A program made the position numbers and the translations under genes. Shown here piece by piece: positions 10,380 through 22,039 of a DNA stretch of 64,000 bases (positions within the stretch are counted from its first letter, which is position 1; every line of letters starts with the position of its first letter). The DNA is from Lepidodermella squamata (taxonomy: Eukaryota; Gastrotricha): assembly GCA_047495785.1 (NCBI GenBank), contig JBLDXI010000007.1, positions 4,092,001 to 4,156,000 of the forward strand. Reading direction: 5' to 3'. Below the pieces are notes generated by a model. It worked only from the letters and a program-made list of their open reading frames with translations, was not told the origin of the DNA and did not search any database.

Positions 10380-12856
10380 CTAGACCCAAAGGCGCTCGCA
10401 AAAGCAGTAGAGGCGAGAAGAGCAGTCCCTCGTAAAAATAGTCCCATTCTTCATAGCAAGGCCTGAAAAAGGAAAACAGTTAAACCCAGCCAATCTCGAA
10501 TTCGGTCACTTACAATGGCCTGCTGCAAGATTTGGAGGATTCTCAAAGGGTGGATACTGATTGGTCGAATTGAACATGTCTCCGGTCAGCCATCTGAAGG
10601 AGTCGAGGCTTTCACGGCGACCCCCAATGAAAACGACTTTCTCCTCTTCGCGAGGCCATAGGGCTAATAACGCCTTCAAAGATGCGTCAACTGCGGAAGT
10701 TTTAACAACAGGCAGCCGTCGACCTTTAGCCTGGCAAAAGGCTGCATGAGCCGCAAAGTCACCAGAACTCGCCGTGATTTCGAAGACCGCGTCCTATTAG
10801 ATAATAACAAGAGACTGCTATTATTTTCGAGTCATGATGCGAGAAAATGCACAGACATTGTCAGGATACTGGCATGCGACCAGTGCTTTTGTGGCGTTGC
10901 AATCCGCATCGGAGATCATCGATTGGGTCATCGTAAGACCTAATCAAACAAAATATATAAATTATATCTTCACGATTAAATTTTCGAAATTCCTCATAAA
11001 TTCTACTTTCTCTCAAGCTCGCTCTTGCAGGGTACTTAAAACGTTGGCTACGTCCAACTCACATGCGCCAGTTCCACGCGGCTCGTCATATGACCAGAAA
11101 TCTTCGGTCGTGTTGACGATGGACCCGTCCAGCCATCGAAAAACCGCCGAGGCTCCTATCCAGATTTCAGCGTTCTGTGCGAAATCTGGTAGAGTGCTAC
11201 TAGCCGCTAAGATCTCATCCTGAGACTGTATGATAGCAAGCCGCTGGTTTCCTTGGCGAACACAGCCTGCCACAGCTGAAAGCCATTGGCCATTTCCTCC
11301 AAAATAATAACGACCTGCGAATGTAAATAATTGCATGATAACCCACGAATCAATCAGTTGCAGTCAACCGACCTGATTGGCATTGGTTGCCGCTGTAAGC
11401 AGCAGAACATTTGCAAGTTCCAGAAGCCAGCAGTAGGGCACCATTATTCTGGCACTGAGCCTGTTTCCGGATAATGAGCCATTTACCACTATGAGTCGGT
11501 ATAAACTAACTTTTTGCGAAATATTTGCTTGACATGCGGCATAGTTTTCAGCAAATGTCGTTGCAGCAGAAAAGATAGCGAGCTAGTAGTTGACAAATTA
11601 TTCAAATGTGATGAGGAATAAAGATGCCGAATCGTACAGTCTGTGTGTCGGACGGGCATACGCTGTAGCAAATTTCTCCTGCAGATGCTAGACACTTGGC
11701 AGCTCGCTGTAAAGAATAGAAACAACGATATAGTGCACCTTAAATCTCAAAATGAAGAATTTAAAAAAATTAGACTTTAGTAGGCGAAGAAATTACCCAA
11801 CGAAGGCAGTTTGCTTCATTTCTGTAGGTCCCTCGCGACAAGTCTGATATGCCAGAACCGCAACCAGCCGAAGCGAGCCGGCAGCCGACGAAATTATATG
11901 TTGTCGCATCGAAGCAGCGAATATGGGGCTTTTCATCATCGGGAACTTGGACTATGACAGAGCACAACGATGAGAGCAACTCTATTATGGCGTACTCTTA
12001 CCAGCTCCATTCAAGCATGAGTTGAGATTGGCGAACAGCGAATTACCAGCAGTCTTTAATTTTTAAGCTAGGAATTACATTTTCTTTTTTTAAAACCTTA
12101 CCGTGTTCGCGGGGCATGTAAATTTGCCATCAACCTTTGGAACACACGTAACAGTTTGGCCATTGGAGCTACATCGCTGGAATTGTTGGTTCTATAAGTA
12201 CAGATTTAAAAATTTCGACGATTCGCAATGAAACTATCTGCTAAAATCACCCCAAAATTGTTCACTGCGTCCCAGCACGTTTTGAGATTGTTGCTCAGAA
12301 ATACGCTTCCTCGGTATAAGCCAAGCTGTTGCGACGGAAAACGATTGAATTAAGGATGACTGGGATAACAAGCGGCATACAGTGATTTCATCAGTCTCGC
12401 ACTTATCCGCCCCAGTTGTGCACCTGGGTGTGATGGCTGCATATTTGTAGCACATTTTTCCGTTCTAAGTCATGCGAAAAATAGTCACAATTCGCGTATT
12501 CATGACGACAGTTTACCCCGCGAATGCATGCCGTTGAATCTTTAGCAGCATAGCCGACCTTTTCAATAAAAACACATGAAAAATGGTACGAAAAATTAAC
12601 CTTCGAAGCAACTAAAATGTGATAAATAGAATTTAGACCGAGTTTATTGAGACATGAGAGCGAAGAGTTTTCCAAAAACTAGTCGATTTATATATACCTG
12701 ATATTCAGTTAAGGTTCGGCAGGTGGGAGCATCATTGCGGCATTGAACAAATCTGTTATCGAACTGAGAAAAGCAGCGCAGCCAATCGTAGCCGTTCGCT
12801 ACATGGCTCAAAAATGTGAATAGCAATAAGCAACGGTAATGCCTCATAAGTGACAA
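10380..12856 (-). CDS. secreted multi-domain C-type lectin (copy A)
   Basis: About 14 exons on the minus strand, first exon 12856-12698. The signal peptide (LLLFTFLSHVANG) is followed by cysteine modules: WLRCFSQFDNRFVQC, an ITPRCTTGADKC exon (12464-12381), FQRCSSNGQTVTCVP (12191-12102), and HIRCFDATTYNFVGC (11951-11797). Then come an AAKCLASAGEICYSVC exon, an EGF-like exon (11460-11373), C-type lectin domain 1 (11314-11063 and 10939 down; IWIGASAVFRWLDGS) and lectin domain 2 (about 10797-10506 plus the last exon; FIGGRRESLDSFRWLTGD, ending DCSSRLYCFCERL). Phases agree across the junctions I checked. EPN/QPD sugar-selecting triplets are absent (EPRG instead), so classical calcium-dependent sugar binding is doubtful. 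Probably secreted or surface innate-recognition type. Exon ends within a few bases may be off. Confidence 0.8.
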
Positions 12857-14938
12857 CGAATTTCTATATAGAAACTCACTAGCGAACTTAAAACCCTAAG
12901 CTTAAAATCCAGCAAGACCTGATTATAATACTTCGAACGTCAAATAATGAAACAGGAATTTAATATTGTTTTTCGAATCGTAAAATGATCTTGAACTTTG
13001 CAACTAAACGCGGGCACGCGATCGCAATACGCTCCAGCCATAGCTCCAGCTTATTTTTGTGAATTGCCGGGTGTAAACAACGTTGTTTTCGTAGACAGGA
13101 CACAGTGCTCCCTCGATAACTGCACCCCCGCTATCAACACACCCTCTTTAACTGCAACTATTTTTTGGACTCTGAGCGGTCGCGTGGCACCATCTGTTTC
13201 GAGCAAAAAAACGCAAATCCCTCGTTAACACTTTAACTGCCATTATCCGGATCGTATCGTAAAATATGCCTCCTTAATGGCCGAACTATAAACTCATAAA
13301 ACCTTCTTCCAAGCAGGGATTTTTTGATATTTTTATATCAAAAAATGCCCGCTTGTCCAGAAAATATCACCAAAAATCCCACTTGTCAAACACACAAGAG
13401 AAACCCAAAAAAGTTCAAGGAACACTTCAAAACGATTTTAATGAAAATCACAAAAATGGGGTGAAAATTGGGCAGAACTCCGGAAGAAAAAGCGCGAGAC
13501 CGGTATCAAATCGGGCAGCATTCACCTCCAACGAACTCTTGGCCATGAGCTCGTGAAAATCTGGCATAACTCGTGCAGAATTTCGCGAAAATTGAGCAGA
13601 ATTCGTCCGGAAATTCGCGACAAAAGAGCAGAATTTGTCCAGGGTATCTCGGGGATCAAGGAACAATCGGCCAGCTTTCGATGAAGATAGCTCAGGCAGC
13701 ATTGGATCCCAGAATCCGAGAAATCGCAACAGGGCATCGAGATTGAGCGTCGTGTACCGTTTCCGGTTTTGAATAGGGCGAAGGCAGGCGAAGAATGATC
13801 ATCACCCACCCCGACAGTCGAGGATTCTGCTTTTTGTATAGAATTCATAATTCATATTCTTACATTTTCGCCTTGTAAAAGTAAAAAATTGGGCTTTTTG
13901 GGCGTTACACTGTCACCTGTGTAACAGCATAAAAACCCTGATTAGAGGGCAATTTGAAACGCTGGTCATAGCTTCTCATCTTATGACAGATTTCAAAATG
14001 CTCAGACGATATAAAAAAATTGTCACCTGAAAGTCATTCGCAACAGACAGCCAAGAGGTGTACACTGCCGGCCGCGCCTGGTTTTCGAATCCCGCCTATG
14101 AATTTCTTCAGCGCTGTTCAGTTTGCAAAGTAGGATCCAGGTGCCAGTGTTTTTTAAACAGTTTAACAGTTTCCATTTCAAACACCCAACGAGCTTCAAT
14201 TTATACTTTTCAATGAGCTAGAACTAAGGTGGAACCAGTGCGGCTACTACGGCACGTGTGCTCTGCTGCGCCGAACGGTATTTAAAAACGAAAAATTCGT
14301 GAAGATATGTAATAATCTGCGACTAATCTGAGACGAAATTTTCTTATTATTCTTAATTTTGAGCTATCAGACGACCTAGCTAATGACTAATAATGAAGCC
14401 TAGTCTTGAATAGAAGCCGGCTTTTCCCCGTTTTTCGAGGTATCATTTTTTAAAGCCTGGGTTGGTACATCGGTAAGTACGGTAGAATGCGAGCTGCTCT
14501 TTCACGTGGGACAAGATTATGAACATATGGTACCTTCTTTCATTGCGGTTGTTGCCCTACATCAACACCGACGGCTTCTTCTCGACTAACCCTCCATTCT
14601 TCCGTCATTATACAACCACCCTGTCATTTCACCTCTCATTTTCTTTCATTCCGCAAGTTAACGCATGAAATCATAACTGATTTATTCGGCGTTTAAAAAC
14701 GCTTATCATTATTTGAAAGCCGATTGAAGATTGAAGATTACTAGCTGATTGGGACTTCGTTAAATTCTACTAAATATTGTGTAACATCGGTCAATATATT
14801 TTCGTATTTACAACACTAGCCGTCTGGTTGAGAAGGATCTCAAAGCATTCATCGGCAGCTGGAGAGAAAGCACAGTTCGATCACATTTGTTCAAATAGAC
14901 TGCTTAGATTCGCCGCACTAGAGGGGGATTCAATAGAA
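12857..14938. other. spacer between lectin copies, with repeats
   Basis: Apart from the LINE 3-prime fragment listed separately, 13430-13700 holds an imperfect repetition of phrases such as GCAGAATTYGTCC and CGCGAAAATT. I found no exon. It includes the upstream region of lectin copy A and the downstream region of copy B. Confidence 0.4.
13741..13858 (-). mobile_element. 3-prime end fragment of the same LINE family as 21093-26182
   Basis: Read on the minus strand, this encodes YEFYTKSRILDCRGG then a stop, matching the C-terminus of the LINE reverse-transcriptase ORF at 26035-26081 (YEFFGKSKIFNCGGG, stop). It continues into the same 3-prime UTR words: CTGCCTTCGCCCT, then CAAAACCGGAAACGGTAC and GACGCTCA. 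The match ends near 13741. A dead, 5-prime truncated copy from a related element. Confidence 0.8.
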
Positions 14939-17702
14939 TCATAGCCGTTCGCAAAGAGCGTAGTTATTGATTATACATCTGTCAGTAATGAGCTTGTAGT
15001 CTGTTCGCTGCAAACCGACACCTGCAAAATACCATTGCTATGTTATTCCTGATAAGTTGTAATAATCGTGAACGCTGTTCGCCATTCGAAATAACAGCAG
15101 ATCGAAGAATTTCTCAGAACTTACAATGATGGATGCTACGCAGACCTGCCGGATTCGAGAAGGGCGGAAACGCAGTAGCTGTCGTGAACGTATCACCAGT
15201 CGACCAAACGAATGAATCGAAGTTTGCAGCGCGCCGACCGCCAATGTACACCTCCTTTTCGTCGGTGCCGTTCCACGACTGCAATGCCGCCTTCAGAACT
15301 GCCGCTACTGCCGGGCTTTTGACGATCGGCAGTGTTCTTTGAAGAGATTCGCAATACTGCGCGTGTTCGTCAAACCCTCCAACGACATTGCTAAGTTGGA
15401 TATCGTTAGGCTGTAAAAAAAATCAAGATCTGCAAATTACGCTCATCTTTGATCATAGACATTGATTACGCACATCGGTAGGGCGACTACAAGCCACTAA
15501 AGTCCGGCTAGAGCTGCAATTGGAATCTCTTAAACCATCCGGATTGACGCTGTATGTGAGACCTGTATAATGCGAAACGTCACATCATAAGGAGAACTTT
15601 TCTCGATTAGGAGGATTTATCTACCCGAGTTTCATGACTTATCACACAAGCATCACCAAACCACAGTCAAAATCGAACTCACATTCCCCCCGGCCCCAAG
15701 GTTCGGAAATTGTAGCCCAATAATTTGCCAAATAGAAGTCGACAATTGAGCCATCAAGCCAGCGGAATAATGCGGTTGCTGCTATCCAATACACATTGTC
15801 CGGGTAAACGGGGTTGTCGAGAGCCCTCTTGGCCAGTTCGTATTCTTCTTCAGTCTTAATCACTGCCAGCCGGGCATTTCCCTGACGAGCGCAAACTCCG
15901 ACAGTTGTCCTCCATTTATCCATTCCAGAGATGTCATTCGCGCGAATCCAGAAATAGCGATCTGAAAATAGAAAAAGTTGAATTTTCAGCCTCTGTGCAC
16001 TACAACTTGGCGAACAACCAGTCCTTACCTAATTCGCAAGTGTCGCCGCGGTAAGCCGCTGGGCAAGCGCAAGTTCTTGTTGCTGGTTGGTAGGTTCCAT
16101 TGTTCTTGCAATCTAGAGGCTGATCAGAAACAACTAGTTATTAGGATATCATCTTTTCATTGTATATTTCTACCAGTGAAATGTTCGCCTGGCATGAGGC
16201 ATAGTTATCAGCAAATGTTGAGGCTGATGAGAAGATTGCGAGCTGGCAGTATCGAATGGTGATCTCAAGAGGAGGACATGGATAATTGAGTCTTACCGTC
16301 TGCGTGCCTGAGGGGCACAAATTGTAGCAAGCTTCCCCAGTGGCAGTTAGACACTTTGCGACCCGCTTAAAAATAATAAATCGATAGATAAATCGACTTC
16401 TCATCGAAATTTACCCAACGGAGGCAATTTGCCCGATTCCTGTAAGTTCCCTGCGAATAGTCTGGGACATCGCTTCCACAGCCGGCTGAAGTGAGCCGGC
16501 AACCGACGAAATTGCGAGTTGTCGCGTCGAAACAGCGAATGTGAGGCTTCTCGCTGTCTGGTACTTGCACTGCACGCAAAACATAGCCATAATTTCATCA
16601 ATAATGGTCAAAATTTCATCGACTAACCGGCTCCGTTCAAACAAGAATTCAAATCGCCGTAGGGTACACTAGCGGCCGTCTAAATATTCAGGATTTGGGA
16701 TAGATTGATTTTATGATATGAAAGCCGACCGTATTTGCAGGGCATGGGAATTTGCCATCGACACTTGGAACGCACGTAACAGTTTGTCCATTTGAAGTAC
16801 ATCGTCGAAATGGTTGGTTCTAGGATGATAAATTCAGGGAGAATCGTTTCACTTCTTGACGGAGGTAAGCTTACGCCGAAATTACTGATAGCATCTCTGC
16901 ATGCCTTCAGATTAGCACTCAGTAACAGGCTGCCTCGATAAAAAGTTAGCTGTTCGGTGAACGGAAAAGAATTCGCAATTGTAGTTTTGCTAACAAAAAA
17001 CGCACCGCGATTTCATCGGCATCACACTTATCCGAACCGGTGGTGCATCGCGGAGTGATTGCTGCAAATCTATAACAAATTTTACCGGTCTAAGAACAAA
17101 ACTTTCAGCCTCTAAAAATATCGGCTAAAACCAGCATACGCCTCGAACACAAGATGTAGAATCTTTGGTGCCATAGTTAACCTGCGTGTGAAATGATGAA
17201 AGGGAAAATTAAGACAGATCTGCAAAGAAAGTGCGAGAAGAATTTAATCAGACCTATTACTTCACTATTCGCTTACAAGAAATTAGGATTTTGCGATTGT
17301 GTCCGAAAAGCCGCGTCGGTCTTTGGTCACGAAGTGGGGAAGATCTTTGATCCTAACTTGGATAAAATGTCATTCAAGAATAGCTTGCCGCATGCTACTT
17401 TGCTTTTGGTCAGAGCATTTGAAGTCTTTCGCGCAGTTGATTTTCCGAGAATTTCTATTATGGTTCAGTTTTGGTATAAGCTCGATGTCAAAATGAAAAT
17501 GTTATGAAATAGGGAGATCGAAAAGTGCGTTGATGCGAGATGTCTCTACCTGATATTCTGTCATAGTCCGACAGGTGGGGGCGTCATTTCGGCATTGAAC
17601 GAACGTGTTGTCGAATTGTGAGAAGCAGCGAAGCCAATCGAAACACGAAGCTGATTGGATTAGGATTGCGGCAACGGCCAATAGCAGACAGGGGCTATTC
17701 AT
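14939..17702 (-). CDS. secreted multi-domain C-type lectin (copy B)
   Basis: Tandem paralogue of copy A with the same exon order. The first exon is 17702-17550: signal peptide CLLLAVAAILIQSASC then WLRCFSQFDNTFVQC. Later exons encode ITPRCTTGSDKC, LTFYRGSLLLSANLKAC, FRRCTSNGQTVTCVP (about 16820), HIRCFDATTRNFVGC (about 16540), AKCLTATGEACYNLC, an EGF-like exon (CKNNGTYQPATRTCACP, about 16110), lectin domain 1 (YWIAATALFRWLDGS, about 15800, then CLTYSVNPDGLRDSNC) and lectin domain 2 (YIGGRRAANFDSFVWSTGD, about 15250). The last exon ends ALCERL at 14939. Same GT-AG phases as copy A. The sugar-binding EPN triplet is replaced (SEPWGRGEC). An intact reading frame in all exons seen argues for a working gene. 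Confidence 0.8.
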
Positions 17703-18118
17703 TTGATTATTTTTTAGAAAATAACTGAAAATCTTAGGATAGGTAGCTTTAAAGCCGTTTCGCCTGATTGATCGAACGATTGATTGCAGCTCCCATTAAA
17801 AAATTCATTAAAAGTAAAAATGAATAGATAAGATAGGTGTATTGAATGGAAGGAGCACGTGGCAATACTACTTTACAAACACGCGATTGCACATTATAGT
17901 GAGAAAAAATCAAAAACATAAAATAATAAGGGTGGCAACAACTTGTTTACTACTGGGCGAGAACACACGTTACGATGAAGGGCACACGCGCGTCTGTATG
18001 GGCATCATGAGCTCGTGGGCTCGCTGGTTTTGCGTAGCTGGTTCGAGCCCGTGTGTTAAAATTATAACAATTGTCGGATTTGACCAATATGCGAGACTAA
18101 CTGCTGAAAATCGGTACT
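17703..18118. other. upstream of lectin copy B
   Basis: No exon. At 17995-18060 a stretch with TGGTTCGAGCCCG resembles a pol III B box but lacks a convincing A box or tRNA fold. Confidence 0.35.
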
Positions 18119-18763
18119 GTTCAGCCCTTGGAGGAATAGACATGGAGTCAGCACGGCCATTTATCATCGCTCACTATCAGTGGACAAAGGGCAAGTTGCG
18201 CAGCGTGGTATCCGGTCCCCTCGCGCTCGGGTGTGCGCACGTAACACCCTTCGTTGTCCAATCCGCGCGCAGTTTGGGTCGAAGTTAGTGCGCGCGCGCG
18301 TCAAAAACGCCTAAATTTTTACTTTTTGGCGTTTTAATCGACTCTTTGCTATTGAACAGGAATTATGCAAGAAACGATACCAATTTCTAGACCTAGAGTG
18401 AACTAAGGGCTTTCGACTGGTGTTTTCAACTTTTCTGAGGAAATTACCGTTGTCATGAAACATTTCGGATAAAATGCCCGAAAATTTCTCCTGATAGCTA
18501 AATAAGTCAGCAACGGTAGGTGATATCGAAATGATTTCAATTTCTAGCCCTTCTCCTCGAAATACCTGTTTCATCAAAAAAAACTGGGATGTATTCCGAT
18601 TTACCATTGTTGAGAAACAATCCGAAAACAATTTGCATTGAGGGGTGCAGGAGCTAAAAATACTGCGCGCGCGGGCGAGGCGGCGCGCACCCCGTTGTGC
18701 GCGCGATATGATCTCGTTAATAGGGTCGTGCTCACTCCATGTCTATTCCTCCAAGGTTCAGCC
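18119..18763. mobile_element. 629-bp MITE with 8-bp target duplication
   Basis: Terminal inverted repeats begin CTTGGAGGAATAGACATGG at 18127 and end with the reverse complement at 18755; 30 of 32 terminal bases pair. The element (18127-18755) is flanked by identical 8-bp direct repeats GTTCAGCC at 18119-18126 and 18756-18763. An 8-bp duplication is typical of hAT (also P and Merlin) transposons. The interior is GC-rich at both ends (runs of CGCG) and has no transposase frame, so the element is non-autonomous. Confidence 0.85.
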
Positions 18764-18774
18764 TAAACGACTGT

Positions 18775-19127
18775 TCAGCTTGATTCGATTTGATTAGGCA
18801 TATTTGACCAGAAGTCGACGTAATTGCAGGCTAGTGTTGACTGTGACGGTGAACGACGCCACTCGTCATAGTTTCTGATGGAAGCACAGTTTCTGGTGAA
18901 AATGGTCCCATTCTTCGTAGCGATACCTGAAATTACAAAAAATTGAACCAAATCGCCGCCGGAAAACTTGAACGCTCACAATGACTGCCTGTATCAAGAT
19001 TTGACGGTTGTAAAAAGGCTTCGACTGCTGAAGTTCTAACGAATGCCAGCCGTTGACCTTTAGCCTGGCAATAGGCTACATGAGCCGCAAAGTCACCGGA
19101 ACTAGCCGTGAGTTCGAAGACCTGGTT
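18775..19127 (-). pseudogene. decayed third copy of the lectin 3-prime end
   Basis: The minus strand reads FELTASSGDFAAHVAYCQAK, then QRLAFVRTSAVEA, then (after losing about 55 residues including the WIGG core) SNLDTGSHC and, past a normal splice site, TKNGTIFTRNCAS. These are the first and last parts of lectin domain 2 of copies A and B. The middle of the domain and all upstream exons are missing, so it is a partial duplicate with an internal deletion. The MITE sits directly beyond its end. Confidence 0.8.
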
Positions 19128-21079
19128 CTATTGGACAATAACAGGGGACATCTATTTGCATTGAAGCGAGAGTATTGAATTCACGAACGTTAGTGAGACT
19201 CTGACAAGCCCTGACTTGCCGTGTGCGTATTTTTTTATCCAATTAACGATGTTTATGAGATCGGCCTCGCTAATTGGCCAAAAAAATCAACTAATTGGCG
19301 TTCGCGCGTGTATTTCCGCTGAGCTTTTGGTCCATAAAACCTTAATCAACCTAATTATCCCAGCATTCATCAGCTTTCGAACCTGATCGAAACCATTCTT
19401 TTTTCTCTCGACTTTCATCGGTGTAATTTTTTCAAGCAACCATTTGAAACGCTTCAATTTGTAATTGAACAGATGAGATTGTTGCACCCTAATACCCATG
19501 GTAGCCATCAAATCTAGGCAGATCGCCGAGGTATAGCGGAATTTAATATACCTAGACCCTATCTCTCTGCTGTGTGTAATGATATCGTTAGCGTCATTGA
19601 ATAACTCGGATTTAGGCTTGTTTACATCCATTTCACAGTGATAGATGGCAAATAAAAAGTTTTTGTTTCTGCCTATTCATTCATACTCAAAAAGCCGCTT
19701 TTTACTTGTTACCCGTGGCCTTGAAACGAATGTAAACAAGTCTAAATCCGAGTTATTCAACGACGCTAACGATACGCTTTGATAGTAGATAGGTCCGATT
19801 TATTCGGAATTTTCGCAATTCTCTTGTTATGCCATTTTAGTCAACAAAATCATTTCGCGGATGCATACCCAGTCTTTGATGTGAGGGGATGAGTTGAGCG
19901 TCGAGGGAGGTTCGGAAGCATTGTAGGTAGGTCTGTAATAGCTTTAGTGTAATAGCTGGGATTAGGCTTTTGAGCTTTACAGATATTGAATGCTTTTCGG
20001 TTAAGAATTCTCTGCTGTACCTGAAAAGCTAATTCCACGCGGCTAACGGGTGAAGCTGAGGCATTATGTTGTTACCCACGGCTTACATGCCGTGATGCTA
20101 CCTTGGAAAGTGCTGCTTTTCTTAGTCCTAGTTTCATGCCTGTAACTCCCAATATAACTGATGCAATCGATGTAGTACCGCTTGAGAAAGGAACAGCCGC
20201 TGAATAGTTGGAGGCTGTCGATCTCAAAAGTCTGATGAGCTTTGTTTAATTTTGCGATTTTTGCGTTGGATTGGGTTGGACGTTAAAGTCGGGGCCAATG
20301 TAGCGATCAAGGAGAACGCCGTGCGAGCGATGATGACCAATTGGCTTGAAAAGCTGATCGAGGCAATGAGACACGCGGTTTTGGATGTTTTCTTGTGGGC
20401 TGAATGTTCGAACGAGCATTCAAGTGGACACGTGAGGAACAGTGTTTGGTAACTTGGGGGTTGCGAATTAGACTTGGCTTTGTCGTGAAATTTGACATTT
20501 TCCTGAGATTTCAAGGAGTGCTAGTAATCTCTTCGTTTTCTGCATTTAGCTGAGATCAGCCTACTTCTTCAGAACTACGATTTATGATCGCGGAAAATCA
20601 AGTATTTGACCCAGATACTCGATAAAGTAGACATCGAGTACGAAGGAATGACTGTTAGAATCACCTTGTTGATATGGTCAAAGCATCTTTTCTGAGCTTG
20701 TCTCTGCGAAAATATAGGGAATGCTTCAATTAAATGCAATTCATTCAATCTTTTGTTTGAATTTAATGTTGTTTTAGGTAACTGCTGTCCACCAAATGGC
20801 CCCATAACAACTCAATTTATCGGTAATTGTTTTGCTGAGTTTGAGACGTTCACTAAAAATTACACTTTTGCAGGTTGTCTGTCAGGCCCGCAGCGAGGCG
20901 AAGAGCAATCAGATCACAGGAATTTATTAGCAAGAAACTATTATGTATATATAAAGAAGATTACGAAGATATTCTGTACCAATGTCGCGATACATATTTA
21001 TTTTAATTTAATTAATTCGGAATAAAATGTTATCGAATTTGTTATTTTTATAACTTGGATGGTGTATTATTTGCTACCC
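19128..21079. other. gene-free stretch with one long inverted repeat
   Basis: No exon recognised. Weak frames at 20252-20452 and 19287-19631 have no family features. Contains the inverted repeat listed separately and the target region of the LINE insertion. Confidence 0.4.
19584..19773. repeat. inverted repeat, two 46-bp arms
   Basis: Arms at 19584-19629 and 19728-19773 are reverse complements with about three to four mismatches (shared core CTAAATCCGAGTTATTCAA), separated by 98 bp. It could fold into a long hairpin, or be a small foldback transposon. No target duplication was recognised. Confidence 0.75.
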
Positions 21080-21154
21080 ACCTTTAAAAGGTGGGTAGCA
21101 TCTGCGAATTTAATTTGTGTCTAAGAGATTTCTTAAATAAATAATTGACTGGAA

Positions 21155-22000
21155 ATGGCGATAAAATTGGCAACGGCGGAAGAATTCGCAGCACTCCATC
21201 TGCTGATCGACGAAATCACTGACGTCGCGCTAAAGGAGAAAATCCGTCGCTCTGTAGCAATGATTCAAACGGAAGTGCTCGTCGGCTTGGCAACGAAACA
21301 AGCTGATGCGGAGACGGAGATGAAGCAGCACCTCATCGAGAAGCTAGTCAATCAAGACCGACTGGAGATAACAGGTTTGCCTGAAGAAGACTGGGAAGAA
21401 GCAGTAAAGAAGCTACTGCCGAAAAACCTAGCGAGGTGGAGACCTCAGGAGCGCAAGGCCAATGGAGCTGTCATCATTGAGCTCATCGAGGACGCTCGTA
21501 GGTCCAAGGAGAAAATTCTAACTGAGTCAAAGAACTGGAAGGCGGGCTTAAGAGCAAGTCCCGTGAGGACTGGACACATGCGAGAGGTGTCAGACATTCT
21601 CGCAGAAGAAAAACGAACGCTTGAAGCGCAGGGCCATAAAGGAATCGAGATCAGAGGTGCAAACTTAGTACAAGGGCGAACAACGCTCACCACGTACTGC
21701 TCGCGTGCCAAGGAGCTTGTAGCGATTCACGAGCCGAACGAGGAATTCAAGCCGGAACCGGAAAGAGCTGGACCACAATGTTTCAGCTGTGGAGGCTTTG
21801 GTCATATCCAATACCATTGTCCAAACTTCAACTACACTGGTGAGCAGGAAGGAAACGGCTTCTACCACCAACAACAGCAACGACCAAATAATCGAAACCA
21901 GTTCAACAACCGCAACAACAATCGCAACGGCAACAACAACTACAACTACGGCCGAAATTACGGTTACGGCGGGCAAGGCGGCAGGGCTAACTACTGGTAG
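21155..22000 (+). CDS. LINE ORF1 nucleic-acid-binding protein
   Basis: 281 residues. The helical N-terminal half is charged. An RLEITGLPEEDWEEAVKKLL stretch recalls the RRM region of L1-type ORF1 proteins. A single CCHC zinc knuckle, CFSCGGFGHIQYHC, lies at about residues 208-221, followed by an Asn/Gly/Tyr-rich low-complexity tail (QQQQRPNNRNQFNN and on) to the stop. Such proteins coat LINE RNA and act as chaperones in retrotransposition. The frame is intact, with 40 bp to the ORF2 start. Confidence 0.8.
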   Translation: MAIKLATAEEFAALHLLIDEITDVALKEKIRRSVAMIQTEVLVGLATKQADAETEMKQHLIEKLVNQDRLEITGLPEEDWEEAVKKLLPKNLARWRPQERKANGAVIIELIEDARRSKEKILTESKNWKAGLRASPVRTGHMREVSDILAEEKRTLEAQGHKGIEIRGANLVQGRTTLTTYCSRAKELVAIHEPNEEFKPEPERAGPQCFSCGGFGHIQYHCPNFNYTGEQEGNGFYHQQQQRPNNRNQFNNRNNNRNGNNNYNYGRNYGYGGQGGRANYW

Positions 22001-22039
22001 GACCGATACCCACCCCCATGCGAAAATAGATTCGAACTT

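Noticed and set aside
17995-18060. Possible tRNA with TGGTTCGAGCCCG
   Set aside because: No A box, acceptor stem or anticodon loop could be drawn.
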